Assembly (NCBI GenBank): GCA_029940345.1
Contig: JAOZRC010000144.1
Span: 1-10,035, forward strand
Source of the DNA: Desulfobacterales bacterium
GTDB lineage: Bacteria; Desulfobacterota; Desulfobacteria; Desulfobacterales; JAUCGF01
DNA length: 10,035 nt
Direction of reading: 5' to 3'
Shown in pieces: positions 6,208 to 10,035 of this stretch (position 1 is its first letter; each line of letters begins with the position of its first letter). A program made the position numbers and the translations under genes. The notes below the pieces were generated by a model. That model was not told where the DNA came from and ran no database searches. It saw nothing but the letters and a program-made list of their open reading frames with translations.

Positions 6208-6909
6208 TTACTGGTCATCAAATCGCACAACATCAATACCAGCAGGAATATCAAACGTAAATAAAGCACCATCAAGATGCTGTTTAAACTCAATATCGGT
6301 AAATTTTATCAGCGTTTCATCCTCATAAGCATTATAAGTGATGATCTCGGTAAGGTCTGACGTTTTGGCGGATATCAGAATATAGATAACAGCAAGTTCC
6401 GGGGTTTTCCTTAAAGGGATAAGTTTTAATCTATAATATTCAGCGGTGCGTTCTTCCAGTGTAACGTTAAATTTTTTCTTGATCTGATCAATATCAGTCA
6501 AAAAACTGGCTCCTTTACCGTCCCCTAAAAGAGCCGGCGACTTGCCAATCATCACCTGGTGTTCTTCCGGCCGATAGGCCCACAGTGTTTGGCCATCCGT
6601 AATGATAATCTGATTTTCAGGTTTTTCATAGGTCCAGCGCATTTTGTCCGGCCTTTTAACCGTAATCCGTCCGCTGGCGGAATCGGTAATTTCCAACGCC
6701 TTAACGGTCGACTCCTGGGTAAAACGTGCTGTGAAACCCACCGGTTTGTAACGGATTTCAAGTTTTTTCAGCACCTGGGTCAAGACCGGATTGACTTTGG
6801 ATGAGGATAGCGTTGTGTCGGCGCCCAGAGCCGACAGGGGATACAGTCCGATCATCAGGCCTAACATCATTGCAAACAACTTAAATTTCAGCATAGTAGT
6901 ATTATCCAT
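6208..6909 (-). CDS. lolA: Outer membrane lipoprotein carrier protein LolA
   Basis: Periplasmic chaperone that takes lipoproteins from the LolCDE complex at the inner membrane to the outer-membrane receptor. The 233-residue precursor has a signal peptide at about 7-30 ending in SALGA. The mature part shows the LolA hallmark segment: F-x-Q (FTQES, 63-67), SGRITVKRPDKMRWTY (79-94), PENQIIITDGQTLWAY (97-112) and the C-terminal DIEF...FTFDIP. Two starts are possible: ATG 6909 and ATG 6894 (which begins MLKFKLF). Neither has a strong Shine-Dalgarno site. The first is kept because it lies five bases after the previous stop, suggesting coupled translation. It is the last gene of a chaN-like/unknown/lolA group. 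A LolB gene is not in the window. Confidence 0.9.
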   Translation of the reverse strand: MDNTTMLKFKLFAMMLGLMIGLYPLSALGADTTLSSSKVNPVLTQVLKKLEIRYKPVGFTARFTQESTVKALEITDSASGRITVKRPDKMRWTYEKPENQIIITDGQTLWAYRPEEHQVMIGKSPALLGDGKGASFLTDIDQIKKKFNVTLEERTAEYYRLKLIPLRKTPELAVIYILISAKTSDLTEIITYNAYEDETLIKFTDIEFKQHLDGALFTFDIPAGIDVVRFDDQ

Positions 6910-6914
6910 GGTTA

Positions 6915-7754
6915 TTAATTGTGAGTATTATACTCCGTTCTCGCCATGATTGCATAATAAATATCATCAATCACGGCAATTTTTGCCAATGTTTCCGCTT
7001 TGGAGATATACGGTGTCCTGATTCCTTGAAGCATTAAGGTCTCCATATTACTTTGCTTTAACAATATTTCAAACCGATTCGCCAAATCAATGTGATTCTG
7101 ACACTGATTGCGCTGATTTTGCAATGCCATACGGATGGTTGTATTTGCAGGCAGGCTTTCTACAAAAGGAATCACAAAATCCAAATAGTCCGGAAACCGT
7201 TTACTTTGTGACAGCGCTTTAAAAAAAGCGCATAAGAAATCAATGCTTGCAGAGGTGAATTTCATTCCGGAATTGCGCAGTTTGACTTTAATTCGCAGCG
7301 CCGTTTCTTGGTCTGACTGTTGATTGATAACAGTGCGAAGTTTCAAAGGAAGCCTTTGAGTTAATTTGAGGCGGGATACAAATGCGGTGATGATACCAGG
7401 TGTCAGCGACAGGGTTATTTTCACCCCATCGCCAGGCATGATTAAATAGGATTCCGGCACCTGCATCTCAATTCGCTGGCAGATGCATTCTTCATCCCTA
7501 AAATTGAATGGTTCCGTTTCAATCAACGTTTCCAATTGGCACTGAACTGTTTCATCCGGTGTAAAAATAAGATCAATCAATGAATCGCTGTCACTATCGG
7601 CCTTATCGTGCAAAATGTTTTGCAATTCCGCCGGATCAGGATCGGAAAAAACGGAAGCGATGTACTTTTTCATGTCTTTATCCGCAATCACGCCATGCAT
7701 CAATATTGATTTGATCCTGTCAGCCAGCTTGTGGCAAGTCAGTTCAGAGGCCAT
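6915..7754 (-). CDS. Unrecognised 279-residue soluble protein between chaN-like gene and lolA
   Basis: I do not recognise a family. The protein has no signal peptide or membrane segment and is predicted cytoplasmic. Residues 1-85 are acidic and helical, with DSDSDSLIDLIF near 53-64. Four cysteines lie in the first 90 residues (C8, C72, C90, C92), but spacing does not suggest a metal site. The middle (about 95-165) looks like beta-strands (MPGDGVKITLSLTPG, LKLRTVINQQ), and the C-terminal 110 residues are helical. The coding context is real: the start lies four bases after the preceding stop, with AAGG spanning that stop (TAAGGATATG), and lolA begins five bases after its own stop. It is therefore probably co-transcribed with two envelope genes. 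That suggests, but does not show, an envelope-related role. Confidence 0.75.
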   Translation of the reverse strand: MASELTCHKLADRIKSILMHGVIADKDMKKYIASVFSDPDPAELQNILHDKADSDSDSLIDLIFTPDETVQCQLETLIETEPFNFRDEECICQRIEMQVPESYLIMPGDGVKITLSLTPGIITAFVSRLKLTQRLPLKLRTVINQQSDQETALRIKVKLRNSGMKFTSASIDFLCAFFKALSQSKRFPDYLDFVIPFVESLPANTTIRMALQNQRNQCQNHIDLANRFEILLKQSNMETLMLQGIRTPYISKAETLAKIAVIDDIYYAIMARTEYNTHN

Positions 7755-7758
7755 ATCC

Positions 7759-8700
7759 TTATTTCATAAAATGATGTTTGCGGTGGGTTTGGGGCGGCGT
7801 CACCCAAACAAAATCGGCTACTGATGGCTCTATCTCCGCACCGGCCGGAGCCAGATAGACAGTTTTAAAGGGTGCTTGGGTGCGATGGTGCGCCCGGTTG
7901 GGAACGCCGAATTTATGGATAATATGGCCATTGCCAATCAAAACAATCATCGGATGATCACCCTGATGTTTTTCGATGGCTTCGGCCATGGTATCTTCCC
8001 AAACACATTGAGCGGCGTAGAAACATTCAAAATTATTACGACCGGGAATGCGATGATGCTTAAATATTTTTTCAACATAGGCGCGATGATCGGAGTCGGT
8101 GGTGTCGATATGCAGAGGCAAATGCTTTTTTTCTTCCGGGGACAAGCTGTCTGTGCCGCCGATGGATATTTTCGGAGGTAGATGAAACGGGATGTTTAAA
8201 CCGATCAGACGGATATGGTTTTCCTTGATAAAATCAAGGATGTCACTGTATAAAGAATAGTGGTAACGCCAGTTGGCATACCAATGGGTTTTTTGCAAAA
8301 AAAGGTCCTGTTCTAACTCTCCGGCCGACCATCGATTTAATATGGGTTGATACGAAGATGCAAACATCTCCATGCCGACAACCAGATCAGGATAGCGTTT
8401 AAACAACATTTTGATTATTTTAAGTTGAATCTGATGATGAGACGGTTCATTATGATTCTCACCGATATAAATAGTGCGAGTTTTTTCTAAGGCATCGCTC
8501 AACTCTTCAAAAGAGAGGGGTTGGCGGTTTTGAAGATTGATAATAGAATCCGCGGGAAAAGCGAGCGCTGTGTCTTTTAACTTCAATTGCTTAGATGTCG
8601 TCATACAACCCCATATAGAAAAAATAAGTATAGCCAAGCTTGCGCCAACAATCATGCTTCGATTTGAAATCAGGCGGTTTTCGGTTGCCAATTTTTTCAT
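7759..8700 (-). CDS. ChaN family lipoprotein
   Basis: A 313-residue putative lipoprotein of the ChaN family (haem-binding/uptake associated; related to the Tiki/EreA-like fold). An N-terminal hydrophobic stretch (16-31) ends in the lipobox-like FSIWGC with Cys32 as the lipidation site. Trp before Gly is unusual for a lipobox, and the residue after Cys is Met, consistent with outer-membrane sorting. Family motifs are IYIGENHNEPSHH (77-89; Glu81, His83), VVGMEMF (107-113), the tryptophan-rich HWYANWRYHY (139-148), AAQCVWEDTMA (229-239) and LIGNGHI (254-260; His259). AAGGA lies about nine bases before the ATG. It heads the group with the 279-residue protein and lolA; the first intergenic gap is four bases. 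The family is clear, the ligand in this organism is not. Confidence 0.87.
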   Translation of the reverse strand: MKKLATENRLISNRSMIVGASLAILIFSIWGCMTTSKQLKLKDTALAFPADSIINLQNRQPLSFEELSDALEKTRTIYIGENHNEPSHHQIQLKIIKMLFKRYPDLVVGMEMFASSYQPILNRWSAGELEQDLFLQKTHWYANWRYHYSLYSDILDFIKENHIRLIGLNIPFHLPPKISIGGTDSLSPEEKKHLPLHIDTTDSDHRAYVEKIFKHHRIPGRNNFECFYAAQCVWEDTMAEAIEKHQGDHPMIVLIGNGHIIHKFGVPNRAHHRTQAPFKTVYLAPAGAEIEPSVADFVWVTPPQTHRKHHFMK

Positions 8701-8776
8701 AATAATTTTTCCTTTATCTGATTTAGATCTTACGATATATTTTAAACCTTGTTATCACGGGTTTCAAAGGATTTCT

Positions 8777-8930
8777 GGCATCCTTCATTATCCAGTTTAC
8801 AATTTGCAATATCAGGCAATCCCTTGTGGTTGCCTGATTAAGGGGATTTCTTAATCCGCATAATCAATCATAATCTGTGATTCAGATTTAAAACAGTGTA
8901 AACTACTTTGAGCCTCATATGAAGGATGCC
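8777..8930. repeat. 154-base element bounded by the same 12-base inverted repeats
   Basis: GGCATCCTTCAT (8777-8788) and ATGAAGGATGCC (8919-8930) are the same perfect inverted pair that bounds 2413-2501. Further in, AGTTTACA (8794-8801) pairs with TGTAAACT (8897-8904). The centre has a hairpin ATCAGGCAA (8811-8819) against TTGCCTGAT (8830-8838). There is no ORF. It lies upstream of the chaN-like gene on its 5' side. Whether it is one element or two adjoining repeat ends cannot be settled from one copy. Confidence 0.55.
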
Positions 8931-8949
8931 GAAAATAGTTTACTTTACC

Positions 8950-9018
8950 AAGGAGTGCTGAACCAAAAGTTTAGCATAGGCAAGCGCAAAATGCTAAACC
9001 TTTGGTTCAGCACTCCTT
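8950..9018. repeat. REPIN-like inverted pair of GGAG-headed REPs
   Basis: The arms 8950-8977 and 8991-9018 are complementary at 27 of 28 positions, with a 13-base loop. Each arm is itself a palindrome headed by GGAG: TGCTGAAC (8956-8963) against GTTTAGCA (8969-8976) on the plus strand, and the mirror copy 9012-8992 on the minus strand. Two REPs in opposite orientation with heads outward is the structure called a REPIN. The minus-strand copy is followed by TTTT, so the structure may also terminate transcription from the cytidylate-kinase-like gene 54 bases upstream. Confidence 0.8.
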
Positions 9019-9050
9019 CGAATTGACCCGTTTTTCTGTTTTGGCGGAAA

Positions 9051-9062
9051 ATGAAGGATACC
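9051..9062 (+). repeat. Variant copy of the ATGAAGGATGCC 12-mer
   Basis: ATGAAGGATACC differs by one base from the 12-mers at 2490 and 8919. Read on the minus strand it stands 32 bases before the outer end of the right REPIN arm, the same relative position that the 12-mer takes at 2413 and 9921. It lies nine bases past the stop of the cytidylate-kinase-like gene. Confidence 0.55.
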
Positions 9063-9071
9063 GATAAGCGG

Positions 9072-9728
9072 TTATAGACTTTCAGATGTTTTTTCTCCCA
9101 AAAGCGCAAAGATAATAAAATTTACTATTTTAGCGTTACTCAGATTATCAGCATTAATAACAAGATCATAATTAACAGAATCAGCGATATTGGCATTGAA
9201 TGATCGTTTCACAAATGCCGCCCGTCTGTTTTCACGGTTCGAAATACGTTGTTTGGCTTCATCAGCAGAAACATCAAACCAATTTGTCACATTAAGAATA
9301 CGTTTTTCCATTGAAGCAATGATGCGGACACTTATTTTTTTTTCTTTGGGGATGATAAAGTTTGCCCCTCTGCCGACAATGACAGCGCGTCCGTGTTCAG
9401 CAATAACAGTTACAATTGGCGCTAAATGGTGTAAATAGTCGCCCGGCTCCAGGTATTCATTATGCATCAACATATCAACAAATTTTTCAATGCCGGTCAG
9501 ACGAGATTTTTCAACACTTTCAACTACTTTGGCGTTCACATCAGCGCTTTCCGCAATGGTGTTGATTAGCAGACGGTCAAACAGGTCTGATCCGAGGGTT
9601 TCGTTCAGTTGTTTGGCAATGACCCGCCCTCCGCTGCCGGCTTCCGATGAAATCGTAATAACGGGTTGATATTTGTCAGTCTGATGTTTCCACCGGTATA
9701 GCACATCTTCAATTTGTGTTGTACGCAT
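9072..9728 (-). CDS. Cytidylate kinase-like family protein
   Basis: A 218-residue P-loop kinase-like protein of the cytidylate-kinase-like family, distinct from housekeeping Cmk. The nucleotide-binding segment is ITISSEAGSGGR (24-35), where the family usually has ISREFGSGGR, so Arg is Ser here. Then come DLFDRLLI (48-55), HGRAVIVGRGANFI (112-125) and a basic lid-like helix RISNRENRRAAFVKR (161-175) followed by YDLVINAD (187-194). The ATG at 9728 is chosen because GGAG stands five bases upstream; a GTG two codons earlier overlaps that site. The gene is monocistronic, with repeats on both sides. True CMP kinase activity is not certain: members of this family are often found apart from nucleotide genes and may phosphorylate other substrates. 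Confidence 0.85.
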   Translation of the reverse strand: MRTTQIEDVLYRWKHQTDKYQPVITISSEAGSGGRVIAKQLNETLGSDLFDRLLINTIAESADVNAKVVESVEKSRLTGIEKFVDMLMHNEYLEPGDYLHHLAPIVTVIAEHGRAVIVGRGANFIIPKEKKISVRIIASMEKRILNVTNWFDVSADEAKQRISNRENRRAAFVKRSFNANIADSVNYDLVINADNLSNAKIVNFIIFALLGEKTSESL

Positions 9729-9801
9729 ATTCACTCCATTAAAAGGTGTTCCATTTCAAGCGAATGGCTAATCGTTCAATATTTTATTAAGTTGTCATAA
9801 A

Positions 9802-9912
9802 GGAGGACGAAATAACTTCCTCATTCCGGAGTGCAAATTTCAGTTTGCGATGCTGTGACGCAAACTGTGTTTTGCACTCCTCTTCTGAAAATAAGTAAGT
9901 TATTTTGTCTCC
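9802..9912. repeat. 111-base palindrome containing a second REPIN-like pair
   Basis: The inner arms 9828-9849 and 9859-9880 match at 19 of 22 positions around a 9-base loop. Each arm is headed by GGAG followed by a TGCAAA...TTTGCG hairpin. Outer arms continue the palindrome: 9802-9825 and 9890-9912 share the core AAATAACTT, with three mismatches and one extra base. The head and layout match the 8950-9018 pair, but the internal stem sequence differs on both sides in a way that keeps base pairing. Confidence 0.75.
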
Positions 9913-9920
9913 ATTCCTAA

Positions 9921-9932
9921 ATGATGGATGCC
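9921..9932 (+). repeat. Variant copy of the 12-mer beside the second REPIN
   Basis: ATGATGGATGCC differs by one base from ATGAAGGATGCC. On the minus strand it precedes the right REP by about 40 bases. Confidence 0.5.
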
Positions 9933-9982
9933 GTGTAAAGTTCAAAGTTATTCCTTAACTTTAGAATATTGAAACTGCAAAC

Positions 9983-10002
9983 GGCTACCAACATAAGCTG
10001 GG
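9983..10002 (+). repeat. Copy 2 of the GGCTRCCAACATAA dispersed repeat
   Basis: GGCTACCAACATAAGCTGGG matches the segment at 2352-2371 apart from one substitution and a shifted base near the end. The region 9735-10035 holds this, the palindrome and its 12-mer, the edge repeat below, and no supportable gene. Confidence 0.5.
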
Positions 10003-10017
10003 ACACTAAATGTAGTC

Positions 10018-10035
10018 GTAGGTTGGGTTGAGGAA
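10018..10035 (+). repeat. Truncated GTAG-headed REP-like repeat at window edge
   Basis: GTAG (10018-10021) is followed by GTTGGGTTGAGGAA and the window ends. If it is a REP, the complementary arm (an AACCCAAC-like string) should follow outside the window. Confidence 0.35.

Noticed and set aside
8701..8776. A sigma70-type promoter upstream of the chaN-like gene.
   Set aside because: The region is AT-rich, but no -35/-10 pair with acceptable spacing stood out enough to report.
9746..9760. GGTGTTCCATTTC as a degenerate left copy of the 12-mer for the second REPIN.
   Set aside because: Too many differences to separate from chance.

Overview
The window reads as chromosomal DNA of a Gram-negative bacterium. 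Outer-membrane functions (a LolA lipoprotein carrier and a ChaN-type lipoprotein) sit beside central metabolism (pgk-tpiA). The moderate GC content, the pgk-tpiA pairing and the dense palindromic intergenic repeats would fit a Desulfobacterota (Desulfobacterales-like) genome. That placement is an inference from style and gene order; no marker gene settles it.

Layout. Positions 1-363 are non-coding and hold a large nested palindrome (103-238). Positions 364-2331 (+ strand) are a two-gene polyamine operon: a membrane-anchored spermidine synthase followed by S-adenosylmethionine decarboxylase (speD). SpeD makes the decarboxylated SAM that the synthase uses as aminopropyl donor. The operon ends in a repeat whose hairpin and T-run look like an intrinsic terminator. 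Everything after that is on the - strand. A polytopic membrane protein (2558-3412) has the layout of a presenilin-like intramembrane aspartyl protease. A 390-base gap full of hairpins follows, then tpiA and pgk (4-base overlap). Next come a small GxxExxY-family gene flanked by inverted repeats, and a tight three-gene group: a chaN-like lipoprotein gene, an unrecognised 279-residue protein and lolA. A 370-base repeat cluster separates these from a cytidylate-kinase-like gene (9072-9728), and the last 300 bases are again repeats.

The most notable feature is the intergenic DNA. At least five copies of a short palindrome headed by GGAG occur (one solo, four arranged as two inverted pairs). They have the layout of REP/REPIN elements, and at most of these sites a 12-mer (GGCATCCTTCAT or its complement) lies nearby. 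A second REP-like type headed by GTAG forms a pair at 3448-3517, and possible truncated copies lie at both window edges. No RAYT transposase that could mobilise them is present here. Independently, the GxxExxY gene is bounded by inverted repeats built of about 10-base units, suggesting it is a small inserted cassette between lolA and pgk.

No rRNA, tRNA, CRISPR array or complete insertion sequence was recognised.
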